From positions 23,238-87,237 of IMG/VR virus record IMGVR_UViG_3300042876_000282: 64,000 bases of DNA; one strand, written 5' to 3'. A program made the translations under genes and the position numbers. The stretch comes from a virus. Numbering within the stretch: position 1 is the stretch's first letter; every line of letters starts with the position of its first letter. The notes below the pieces were generated by a model. The model worked only from the letters and a program-made list of their open reading frames with translations, did no database searches and had not been told where the DNA came from. Of this stretch, positions 41,745-48,991 are shown piece after piece.

Positions 41745-42550
41745 AGACCTCGACCTCGACCACTGAGCTACCGCCGCGTGCGCGTGCGCTGATCGCCGCG
41801 GTCCGCGCGCGTGGGAACGAACTCCCGCCGCGATGGGGCACGACGCCACGCGAAGACGTCGACGTCCGCGACGCTGCACACGAAGCGCACCACGCGTTCG
41901 TCGCCGATGCGCGGACGTGGGAACGCGAGACGATCCACCGACGCTTGCTCGCCGTACTCCCCGATCCCGCGTCGCGCTGGATCGATGAACTCGCCGCGCG
42001 CGTGGTAGAGCGCGAGGTCGTGATCGCGCTCGGGCTCGACCCCGGAGACTTCGAGGGATGGATCTTCACCTCGATCCGCGAAGCGGTGTCGGCGCGACTT
42101 CCGTTCGCGTCCGACTTCGAGCGCAACGTCGAGATCGCGCGGATGCTAGCGCGTCGACCCTCGACGAAGGAATCGATCGCGCGCGTGCTCGCGCTCGCCG
42201 ATGCTGCGACGCCGGCCGCGCGCGTGCCAACGCTCCCGACCTCGACGCCGCGCACGCGACGCCGCGCACGCGAGGAAGACTCGATCCGGATCTCGGGGTT
42301 GCAGCGCGACCACGAAGCCGCGCTCGAAGCCTACGCGCATCCCGCGATCCGCTCACCGGTCCCGATCGAGATCTGCGACCGTTCGCTCGTGCTCGATCCC
42401 CGCGATGCGTGGAAGGCACGCGCACGGCTGCGAGCGCTCGCCGAACGCGCGCACGACGACGGCGACGAAGACGCCGGGCACGCGCTCGCGGACTTGGCCG
42501 AACGCATCGCCGCCGCAGCCCGCTCTCGGGCTCGCGTTCTCCGCCCGTAG
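41741..42550 (+). CDS. Unknown 269-residue protein with HEAHH motif
   Basis: A helical protein. DAAHEAHHAFVADA near residue 48 contains HExxH, and ELAARVVEREV follows about 40 residues later, the spacing of some zinc metallopeptidases. This could be chance in a helical Ala/Glu/His-rich context. The C-terminus is Ala/Arg-rich. The TAG stop touches copy B of a 48-bp repeat. Confidence 0.5.
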   Translation: MKTSTSTTELPPRARALIAAVRARGNELPPRWGTTPREDVDVRDAAHEAHHAFVADARTWERETIHRRLLAVLPDPASRWIDELAARVVEREVVIALGLDPGDFEGWIFTSIREAVSARLPFASDFERNVEIARMLARRPSTKESIARVLALADAATPAARVPTLPTSTPRTRRRAREEDSIRISGLQRDHEAALEAYAHPAIRSPVPIEICDRSLVLDPRDAWKARARLRALAERAHDDGDEDAGHALADLAERIAAAARSRARVLRP

Positions 42551-42596
42551 GAAGCCCGAGAAGGGCGGCAACGCTAGGGCAGGGGGGAACACCGCG
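42549..42596. repeat. 48-bp dispersed repeat, copy B
   Basis: Starts AGGAAGCCCGAGAAGGGC and matches 36472-36519 nearly throughout, but here lies in non-coding DNA directly after the 41741 stop. Confidence 0.7.
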
Positions 42597-42656
42597 CCGC
42601 CGGCATCGGGCGCCGTGCTCGGGCGCTGGCGCGGTCGCACGCTGCACCCCTCGAAA

Positions 42657-42763
42657 CGTAGCGGTTTCCGGGAATCGACACCTACCCCGAAAAAAAGTTC
42701 GACGAAGAGCTTGCAACCCGGAACGGGGGGACGTATATCTAGGGGGTCAACGGGGCTCGCCCC
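42657..42763. repeat. 107-bp inverted repeat, left copy
   Basis: Identical base for base to the reverse complement of 54661-54767. It contains an A-tract, promoter P7 and its leader stem-loop. The flanks on both sides differ. Confidence 0.9.
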
Positions 42764-42782
42764 ACCAACCAAGGACCGCACC
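42711..42782 (+). promoter_or_regulatory. Hairpin-leader promoter P7
   Basis: TTGCAA at 42711, 17-base spacer, TATATC at 42734, stem-loop GGGG-CTCG-CCCC at 42752-42763, then ACCAACCAAGGACCGCACC and ATG 42783. Its leader end differs from the AGAAAGAGAAG of most others. Confidence 0.8.
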
Positions 42783-43043
42783 ATGACGAAGACGCAGATC
42801 AAGAACGCTCTCACGAAGGCCGGCCTGCTCACGAGCGAGACCACGGTCTACGGTCGCGGAACGAACTTCACGGTCGAGACCACGAACGCGACCGCGGCTG
42901 CGATGCTCGAAGCCGCCGGGCTCGACGTTCGCGAGCTTCGCGGATGGCAGGGCGAGAGCCGTTCCTGGCGCGCGTTCGGCGCGGGCTTCGGCTCCGACGT
43001 CGCGAGCACGACGCGCGACCTTATCGCCGCGAACGTGGACTGA
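42783..43043 (+). CDS. Unknown 86-residue protein
   Basis: A small alpha/beta protein read from P7 (KTQIKNALTKAGL then FTVETTNATAAAMLEAAG). The pattern resembles small nucleotide- or DNA-binding phage proteins but is not assigned. Confidence 0.6.
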   Translation: MTKTQIKNALTKAGLLTSETTVYGRGTNFTVETTNATAAAMLEAAGLDVRELRGWQGESRSWRAFGAGFGSDVASTTRDLIAANVD

Positions 43044-43064
43044 ACCCCGCGCGCGCTCCGGCGC

Positions 43065-43083
43065 GTGTCTCCGACGAAGACAA
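43065..43083. repeat. 19-bp palindrome, copy 5
   Basis: GTGTCTCCGACGAAGACAA, one mismatch at the last base; lies between gene stop and the next ribosome site. Confidence 0.75.
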
Positions 43084-43121
43084 CCCCGCACCGATCCCGA
43101 ACTCGAAAGGAACCCCCGACC

Positions 43122-43520
43122 ATGTCTCACGACCTCCGCACCTTCCGCGCCGCGATGGACTCCTACGTCGCGGTCGTGCTCCGCCGCGATTCGCGCCGCG
43201 ACGTCGAAGCCGTCGCGCTCGTGCTCCCCGACCGAACCGAGGTCGCGATCCCGATGGGCTTGCACGACGACGACACCGAGATGTCCGCGGGCTTCGAGTG
43301 GGGCTATGGTGGGCAGGGTCCGCACGCGCTCGCGTTCGCGCTGATCGGGGTCGTGGCGAAGCGCACGCACCGGCCGGGGGCTGAGTCGGCGATCCGCGCG
43401 ATGGGCTATCGAGTCGGCGAGTTCACGCACGGCTTCGTCGCCGGGCTCGACCGCGGAGCGCGCGAGATCGGGATCCCCCGCTGGGAACTCGAAGCCGAGG
43501 TCGCGCGCTTCCGCGCGTGA
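43122..43520 (+). CDS. Unknown 132-residue protein
   Basis: A mixed alpha/beta protein with EWGYGGQGPHALAFALIG in the middle, a segment found in small phage proteins of unknown role. GAAAGGAACCCCCGACC precedes ATG. Probably co-transcribed from P7. Confidence 0.6.
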   Translation: MSHDLRTFRAAMDSYVAVVLRRDSRRDVEAVALVLPDRTEVAIPMGLHDDDTEMSAGFEWGYGGQGPHALAFALIGVVAKRTHRPGAESAIRAMGYRVGEFTHGFVAGLDRGAREIGIPRWELEAEVARFRA

Positions 43521-43524
43521 GAAT

Positions 43525-43576
43525 CCCCCCGGAAATCTAGGGCTCGAAACTTTTTTTCGGGGGGTGTGTCTTTTTT
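43525..43576 (+). terminator. Cassette terminator (best example)
   Basis: CCCCCCGGAAA pairs with TTTTCGGGGGG (11 bp with one G-T) and TCTTTTTT follows. It begins right after the 43122 stop. Confidence 0.75.
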
Positions 43577-43578
43577 GG

Positions 43579-43647
43579 TTGCACCGTATATCTAGGCAAG
43601 GCATAGATAGGGAGTCAAACGGGCTCGCCCGAGAAAGAAGACCGACC
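43579..43647 (+). promoter_or_regulatory. Hairpin-leader promoter P8 (short-spacer class)
   Basis: TTGCAC at 43579, TATATC at 43587, TAGATA at 43604, stem-loop CGGG-CTCG-CCCG at 43620-43631, then AGAAAGAAG and ATG 43648. Confidence 0.7.
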
Positions 43648-43983
43648 ATGACCACCGCCGCCAACATCATCGTCTCGCAGATCGGCCGCACCTCGTTCGC
43701 CATGATGGGCGCGAAGAACATTGTCGCCGCTGGCGACGTGCTCTCGTTCGACATCGGCGCGAACGCGCGGAAGATCTCGCACGTCTCGATCACGCTCGAC
43801 CCCTCCGACACCTACACCGTCCGCGTCTACAAGGGCGCGCGCGAGACGACGAAGCTCGACATGAAGACCGGCGAGTTCGTGACCCGCGGCGGACGCAAGC
43901 TCGCCGGCGAGTTCTCCGACGTCTACGCCGATGCGCTGCACTCGACGATCGAGAGCGCGACCGGGCTCTACCTCCGGTTCTGA
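43648..43983 (+). CDS. Unknown 111-residue protein
   Basis: A beta-rich protein (AMMGAKNIVAAGDVLSFDIG, then TYTVRVYKGARETTKLD) read from P8. No family recognised. Confidence 0.6.
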   Translation: MTTAANIIVSQIGRTSFAMMGAKNIVAAGDVLSFDIGANARKISHVSITLDPSDTYTVRVYKGARETTKLDMKTGEFVTRGGRKLAGEFSDVYADALHSTIESATGLYLRF

Positions 43984-44002
43984 ACCCAGCGCGCTCCGGC
44001 GC

Positions 44003-44021
44003 GTGTCTCCGACGAAGACAC
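44003..44021. repeat. 19-bp palindrome, copy 6
   Basis: GTGTCTCCGACGAAGACAC between the 43648 stop and the 44045 start; upstream sequence GCGCTCCGGCGC is shared with copy 5. Confidence 0.85.
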
Positions 44022-44044
44022 CTCGACCCCGAAGGGCTCCGACC

Positions 44045-44341
44045 ATGACGAACGCACGCAAGCCGACCCGCGAAGAGTACGCCGCGCAGCTAGCAGCGGC
44101 GCACGCGCGATGCGCCGAGACGACCGCGGCGGCTCTCGCGACGATGACCGTCGAAGCGGGGCTTCGCATGGTCGAAGCCGGCGACGCGCTCCGGGCGCTG
44201 ATCGAGGCGGACCCCTACGGCTACCGCGAGACCATCGCCCCCATGGTCTCCGACGACGAACGCGCACGGCAACGCGCCGCCGACCGCCTGATCCCGACGC
44301 CGCGACGGGCGCAACGCTGGCGCGCGGTCTCCCCGCGCTAG
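44045..44341 (+). CDS. Unknown 98-residue protein
   Basis: A helical protein (EEYAAQLAAAHARCAETTAA) with a basic end. GAAGGGCTCCGACC precedes ATG. No family recognised. Confidence 0.55.
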   Translation: MTNARKPTREEYAAQLAAAHARCAETTAAALATMTVEAGLRMVEAGDALRALIEADPYGYRETIAPMVSDDERARQRAADRLIPTPRRAQRWRAVSPR

Positions 44342-44360
44342 GTCGACCCGAAGATTTATA

Positions 44361-44377
44361 CCCTAGTATTTCTAGGG
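44361..44377 (+). terminator. Short palindromic terminator-like stem
   Basis: CCCTAG-TATTT-CTAGGG is a perfect 6-bp hairpin just before P9, without a strong T-run. Confidence 0.4.
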
Positions 44378-44404
44378 CGGAACGGAAATCGACATCGGAC
44401 CCCC

Positions 44405-44475
44405 TTGCACCGTATATCTAGGCAAGGCATAGATAGGGGGTCAAACGGGCTCGCCCGAGAAAGAGAAGACCTCCG
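44405..44475 (+). promoter_or_regulatory. Hairpin-leader promoter P9 (short-spacer class)
   Basis: TTGCAC at 44405, TATATC at 44413, TAGATA at 44430, stem-loop CGGG-CTCG-CCCG at 44446-44457, then ATG 44476. Confidence 0.7.
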
Positions 44476-44757
44476 ATGACCAACGCCGCCGCCAAGCTCA
44501 CCGCCGCCGACATGATCGCGATCGCGGAGTCGAACCCGTTCGTGGTTCGCGCCGCGGTGTGGAAGGGCTCGCTCGTGTTCGTGACGCTCCGGAACGACGC
44601 CGGCTACAGCTACCGGCACCTCCGCCCCGCGCTTGTGATCGACACCGCGACCGGCCGCGTGAACCGCCGCGACGTGGTCGATAACCGGCACTCGCGCGCG
44701 ATGCTCGACGCCGTGCGCGACCTCGAAGCGACCGCCCGCGCGGGCTTCGGTGCCTGA
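44476..44757 (+). CDS. Unknown 93-residue protein
   Basis: A mixed small protein read from P9 (VRAAVWKGSLVFVTLRNDAG, then a basic helix). No family recognised. Confidence 0.6.
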   Translation: MTNAAAKLTAADMIAIAESNPFVVRAAVWKGSLVFVTLRNDAGYSYRHLRPALVIDTATGRVNRRDVVDNRHSRAMLDAVRDLEATARAGFGA

Positions 44758-44793
44758 ACCCCTCGACCCCGACGACGAAAGGAACCCCCGACC

Positions 44794-45495
44794 ATGACTC
44801 CGAATCTCACGCGCTACGCCACGATCTCGAACTCCGATCTCGACGTCGAGATCGCGCGGCTCTCCGCGCTCGCTCTCCCCGGTCCCGCGCTCGACCTCGC
44901 GATCGACGAACGCGTCCGCCGGTCGCGCTACATGGACGCGGTCCTTCACGCGGTCCGGAGCGACCTCGAACACGCCTCGATCTTCGATGACCTCGACCCC
45001 GTGCTCGACTTCGTCGGCCCGACGACGGTGCTCCGGTTCGGTTGCTCGGGCTCGACATTCGGCGTCGGCTACGCGTACAACCTCGACGACGTCGACGCGA
45101 CGGTCGCGAGTATCCGCGACGCGCTCGCGAGGATGGCCGCGACGCCGGCGAAAGCGACGACGCCGGCACCGAGCAAGGTCTCGATCCGGCTTCCTGCCGG
45201 CGGTCTCGGTCTCGTGATCGATGAACTCTCGCGCGCTCCGGAGCGTGAGAGCTACGCGCGACTCACGCTCCGCGGTAGCGTGCTCACGGGCTCACGCGAT
45301 GACCTTCGAGACCTTGCCGACGGCGTCGAAGCCGTGAACTCCGACGAAGACCTCGCGATGCGTGCGGAGACCATCGCCGCGGATTCGCGCGGACTGCCGA
45401 CCGGCGACCGGCTCGACGCCCGCGCGGAGTTCATCGCGCGGGCTCTTCGGAAGTCTCGCGACGGCTTGCTCGACCGACTGCACCGCGGACGCTGA
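44794..45495 (+). CDS. Unknown 233-residue protein
   Basis: Two mixed domains joined by a Thr/Ala-rich linker near residue 115. GAAAGGAACCCCCGACC precedes ATG. It is the last rightward gene before the convergent junction. Confidence 0.6.
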   Translation: MTPNLTRYATISNSDLDVEIARLSALALPGPALDLAIDERVRRSRYMDAVLHAVRSDLEHASIFDDLDPVLDFVGPTTVLRFGCSGSTFGVGYAYNLDDVDATVASIRDALARMAATPAKATTPAPSKVSIRLPAGGLGLVIDELSRAPERESYARLTLRGSVLTGSRDDLRDLADGVEAVNSDEDLAMRAETIAADSRGLPTGDRLDARAEFIARALRKSRDGLLDRLHRGR

Positions 45496-45501
45496 ACCTC
45501 G

Positions 45502-45520
45502 GTGTCTTCGTCGAAGACAC
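45502..45520. repeat. 19-bp palindrome, copy 7 (perfect)
   Basis: GTGTCTTCGTCGAAGACAC is a perfect palindrome with a central T. It lies between the two convergent gene ends (45495 and 45543). Confidence 0.9.
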
Positions 45521-45542
45521 GCACCGCGCCGCGCTCGGGCGC

Positions 45543-46361
45543 TCACCCCGCGAGTTCGGGAATCGGTGTGCCGTCGAGAACGGTCGAACGCAGCGCACGC
45601 CGGGCGAACGCTTTGTTCGCGATCTCAAGCCAGCGCTGGCCCTCTTCCGGCGACATGTCCGCAAGCTGAGGGTCGGGTAGCGCTCCGACATGCCCGACGA
45701 TCGAGGTCGGCTCCCCGGCCGCGAGCCGCTCAAGCTGCACCGCGATCCGCGCGGTCTCCGCGGTCGTCTTCGCGATGGTCGAGACCATGGTCAAGGCGCG
45801 CAGGGCCTTGGTCGCGTCCATGCCGCTTCCACCGGCAAGCTCGCGACCAACGATCTCCGACAGCGCGACCGCGCCCCGGAGTAGGTTCGCGTTCAAGGTC
45901 GCCATCGCCAACGCCGTCGTCCGATTCGCCTTCGCCAGACGCGCTTCGTCGGACTTGCTCACGACACCGGCGCCGATCGCTTTCACGACCCGATCGGCTT
46001 CCACCTTCGCAGTCTGAACCCGTACCTCCGCGAGTTCTTCCGCCGACCGCGCCAACGTCGCGCGGCGCTCAAGCTCCGGATCGTCGCCGACCATCGCCGC
46101 GCGTAGTTTCATCCGCTCACGTTCGAGCAACGGCGGCAACCCCGCCGACGGCAACCCCACTAGCTCGAACTCTTCGACCTCCGCGACGCCGATCCCCGTA
46201 CGGACCGCGATCTCTGCGGTCTCGACACCTCGACGGTACATCGCCCACACCCGTGCATAGCGACGCTCCGCTGCGATGTCCACGCTAGGACCGATCGCGC
46301 TCGCGTTCGTGCTCGGGACTCGTGTTCGCGTTCGTGCTCGGGGCTCGCTTGGGTTCGTCAT
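45543..46361 (-). CDS. HTH protein, candidate terminase small subunit
   Basis: A 272-residue protein. Residues about 32-60 form a helix-turn-helix-like unit (RYARVWAMYRRGVETAEIA then TGIGVAEVEEFEL), and the rest is a long helical region ending with VSTIAKTTAETARIAVQLE. Small terminases combine an N-terminal HTH with helical oligomerisation parts. It sits 9 kb from the large terminase and on the other strand, which is unusual. A good TATACT -10 lies eight bases before its ATG, suggesting a near-leaderless mRNA. Confidence 0.5.
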   Translation of the reverse strand: MTNPSEPRARTRTRVPSTNASAIGPSVDIAAERRYARVWAMYRRGVETAEIAVRTGIGVAEVEEFELVGLPSAGLPPLLERERMKLRAAMVGDDPELERRATLARSAEELAEVRVQTAKVEADRVVKAIGAGVVSKSDEARLAKANRTTALAMATLNANLLRGAVALSEIVGRELAGGSGMDATKALRALTMVSTIAKTTAETARIAVQLERLAAGEPTSIVGHVGALPDPQLADMSPEEGQRWLEIANKAFARRALRSTVLDGTPIPELAG

Positions 46362-46369
46362 GCACCGAG

Positions 46370-46375
46370 AGTATA
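46370..46375 (-). promoter_or_regulatory. -10 for 45543 gene
   Basis: TATACT on the minus strand, eight bases before ATG. A matching -35 is weak. Confidence 0.5.
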
Positions 46376-46628
46376 CCGCGCCGCGGTCACGTACCAGGGC
46401 TTGACCACCGACAACCCCACGCGAACCACGCACCGACCACCACCGAATCCCCCCGCCGAACCCGCGAGATCCTCGGTTTCAGGCAGAACACGCAGATTTC
46501 GGTACCCACGAAGGGGTTCCCCCGCGACCTCGGCGCCGCCGGCGCTTCGCCGACTGCCGACCGGAAACCCCCTGAAATCAAGCTCCCCCCGCGTGCGGCT
46601 CGATCTCGCGTGCTCCCGGCGCGCGAAC

Positions 46629-46647
46629 GTGTCTCCGACGAAGACAC
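46629..46647. repeat. 19-bp palindrome, copy 8
   Basis: GTGTCTCCGACGAAGACAC in the non-coding region. Confidence 0.85.
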
Positions 46648-46687
46648 GCGCTCCGCGCAGCATCCCCGCTCGACGTGCTCGGGCTCG

Positions 46688-46706
46688 GTGTCTCCGACGA
46701 AGACAC
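46688..46706. repeat. 19-bp palindrome, copy 9
   Basis: GTGTCTCCGACGAAGACAC, 59 bases after copy 8. Confidence 0.85.
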
Positions 46707-46827
46707 CGCCGCGGCTCGACGTGCTCGACCTCGGCTCCCGCCGGTGCGTGCGAGGTAGGGCGCCGGACTCGGGGTGTGCTCCCGCCGGTGCTCGTGCTCG
46801 GGGTCGACCTCGGCTCGTGCTCGGTGC

Positions 46828-46846
46828 GTGTCTTCGTCGGAGACAC
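46828..46846. repeat. 19-bp palindrome, copy 10
   Basis: GTGTCTTCGTCGGAGACAC, opposite orientation to copies 8 and 9. Confidence 0.85.
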
Positions 46847-47022
46847 CGTCGGCGCACTACCCCCGGACATGCTCCCCGGCGTCGGGTGCTCGGGACCGCT
46901 GGCGCCCCGCTACGGGCTCCGCCGGGCTCCGGACGGCGCGAGGTAGCGACCCGACCCGCCGGGCGCCTTCTCGCCCCCTTGCCGGGCCGGCGTCGGGGTA
47001 TCCCGCTCGGGGTGCTCGGTGC

Positions 47023-47041
47023 GTGTCTTCGTCGGAGACAC
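47023..47041. repeat. 19-bp palindrome, copy 11
   Basis: GTGTCTTCGTCGGAGACAC, in the same GTGCGTG context as copy 10. Confidence 0.85.
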
Positions 47042-47701
47042 CTCCGCCGGGCTCGGTGCTCGACGTGCTCGGGCTCCGACTCGGGCCGTCGGCCGGCGTC
47101 GGGCTCGGGGTGCTCCCCCTCGGGCTCGGTGCTCGGTGCTCCCCGACCGCTCCGACGCTCCCCGAACCACGGGCCGGAAACCCCCCGAACCCCGGAAAAT
47201 CCCCCGACCGAAGGGGTCTATAAGCGCGCGTAAGACAGAGTAGTTACTCTTACTTCTAGATCTGTATCTGGCGCGCCGCCGAGCGCGTGCCCGCGTGCGC
47301 GTAAGAGCACCGATCGTGCCAACCCCGGAACGTCGACCCAACCCCGGACCTCGACGCCGAATCCCCCGGCAACCCCGACCCAGGGCACGACCCCCCATCG
47401 CCGACCCCGATTCCCGCCCCGAGAAGCCCCCTAGAAGCCGCGTTCGCGACCTCGACGCCACAACCCCCGCACCCCGACCCCCAAACGCCAGGAAGACCCC
47501 TTCTCGTCGCATCCCCCGAAATCCTTACCTTGTCCTACATCGCCGGACCCCCAGGGGGGCGGGGGTCGCGTGCACGCGTGCGCGCGCGTGCACGAGGGTA
47601 GCCTCCCACACTCCCCGTGCCCGTACAGAAATCGAGGACTACCCCGAAAATAAGGGCCGAAAAGGTCGGGGGTGGGGTTCGCGCGGGGTCCGGGAGGTCG
47701 C

Positions 47702-47718
47702 GATTTTTGCGAAAAATC
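47702..47718 (-). terminator. Palindromic terminator of the leftward operon
   Basis: GATTTTT-GCG-AAAAATC is a perfect 7-bp palindrome overlapping the last bases of the 47717 gene, the end of the leftward cluster. It lacks a GC-rich stem, so the assignment is tentative. Confidence 0.4.
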
Positions 47719-48085
47719 AGAACGGGCAATCCGGGTCATCGGGCGAGCGTGTCTCCGACGAAGACACAGGCTCGGGCTCCGACTCCGGCGCGGGCTTGCG
47801 ACCGATGGGGATGCAGCGGAGCGCGAGATCGCGGAGGTGAGCGTTCATCCGGTTGCGGGCGTCGAAGACCTTCGCCGCGGGCGTCGGACCGACGGGCGCG
47901 AACGCGACCCATGCGACGGCTTGCAGGCGAAGAAGTTCGTCGGCGAGGGGTTCGAGTTCTTCGATCCGAGCAAGAGCCCGCGCGGGGTCGTTCGCGATCT
48001 CGATCCGGGCTTGCGCTTCGCAGCGTAGACACCGGCTCGGACGCAAGCCCTCGATCTCGACACCGTGAATACAGAACGTGGTCAT
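47717..48085 (-). CDS. Unknown protein with N-terminal cysteines (122 residues)
   Basis: CLRCEA near residue 20 and a cysteine before it suggest a small metal site. A helical middle follows and a Pro/Glu/Ser tail that contains a 19-bp palindrome. Its ATG overlaps the stop of the upstream gene. Function unknown. Confidence 0.55.
   Translation of the reverse strand: MTTFCIHGVEIEGLRPSRCLRCEAQARIEIANDPARALARIEELEPLADELLRLQAVAWVAFAPVGPTPAAKVFDARNRMNAHLRDLALRCIPIGRKPAPESEPEPVSSSETRSPDDPDCPF
47749..47767. repeat. 19-bp palindrome, copy 12
   Basis: GTGTCTCCGACGAAGACAC; read on the minus strand inside the 47717 gene's tail as VSSSET. Confidence 0.85.
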
Positions 48086-48531
48086 GGTGCGACCTCGCGT
48101 CGGAGGCGGTCGGCGGTGTGGCGAGGGAGGTCGGCGCGAGCGTGGTCGAGTTCGTCGAGCGCTTGTCGGCCGAGTGGGTTGATGAACCCGCGGAAGGTCT
48201 CGACGGTCAAGCCGCCGGCGATCGAGATCAGCCCTTCGCGAGCGAGGCATCGGCAGGCGCGAGAGATCGAAGCACGTTCAGCCGGCGAGAACGTGCTGCG
48301 GGTCGTGGGAACCTTGCGAAAGACCACCAGCCCGATCTGCCCTCCCGTTGCCGTCGTCGACTCCGACACAAGCGCAAGCGCTCGAAGGCAGCGCTCCGCG
48401 GTCGTGATCTGCCGAAGCCGTAGCGCAGTCGGACACTCACACCGCATCGGATCATGCGCCCTCGCAACGCACACCGGCGCGCCGCTCTCGCACCGGCGTC
48501 GGCGAATCAGGCTCTCACTCCGCGTCGTCAC
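48082..48531 (-). CDS. Unknown 149-residue protein, possibly winged-helix
   Basis: A basic, cysteine-containing N-terminal third (RRRRCESGAPVCVARAHD, MRCECP) and a C-terminal part with helix-turn-helix-like spacing (FSPAERASISRACRCLAREG). The GTG at 48531 overlaps the end of the upstream gene; an ATG at 48447 is an alternative. Regulator function is a guess. Confidence 0.5.
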   Translation of the reverse strand: MTTRSESLIRRRRCESGAPVCVARAHDPMRCECPTALRLRQITTAERCLRALALVSESTTATGGQIGLVVFRKVPTTRSTFSPAERASISRACRCLAREGLISIAGGLTVETFRGFINPLGRQALDELDHARADLPRHTADRLRREVAP

Positions 48532-48991
48532 CGAGTACCTCGATCGTGAGCTTCCCGAGTAGCTCTCCGAACTCGTGTTCGAGAACCCTCGCGACTTCCT
48601 TCGACCCTCGATCACGTTCGTGCTCGACACGTTCGAGCGCGATCCGCGAGAACGACGCCGCGACCTTCGCGAACGCTCTCACCTCGTCCGATGCGGTCGC
48701 GCTCTCGCTCGACGACTTCGACTCCGACACGAGGCACTCGCACACGAGACACGGTCGGTCCGATTCGTCGATCTCGTCGCAGACACACGCCGGCTCGGCG
48801 CTCGCGTCGTCGAGCAACGGCAGAACGTCGTCCGGCCATGTCGCATCGCGCCACGCCTCGAACGCCCGATCTTTCGCGTGAAGATTTTCGAGCGCGCGGT
48901 CTTCGTCGTACGTCTTCCACGCGCTCGCGGCAGCTTCTCCCAACTGCCGAAGACGCGCGATGGATTCGGCTCGGCTTCGTGCGTGGTTCAT
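48515..48991 (-). CDS. Unknown 158-residue protein
   Basis: An acidic helical protein with CVCDEIDESDRPCLVCECLV in the middle (four cysteines, possible metal site) and a coiled-coil end. It overlaps both neighbours. Confidence 0.55.
   Translation of the reverse strand: MNHARSRAESIARLRQLGEAAASAWKTYDEDRALENLHAKDRAFEAWRDATWPDDVLPLLDDASAEPACVCDEIDESDRPCLVCECLVSESKSSSESATASDEVRAFAKVAASFSRIALERVEHERDRGSKEVARVLEHEFGELLGKLTIEVLGDDAE

Larger units (their letters stand above)
46362..47716. other. 1.36 kb structured non-coding region
   Basis: No convincing gene on either strand. It holds four 19-bp palindromes (copies 8-11), about a dozen GTGCTCGG-type short repeats between 46670 and 47150, an AT-rich stretch with palindrome AGAGTA-GT-TACTCT (47237-47250), the hairpin CGTGCACGCG-TGCG-CGCGTGCACG (47570-47593), and long cytosine-rich stretches. 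It sits beside a putative small terminase. A replication origin or packaging site is plausible. Confidence 0.6.
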
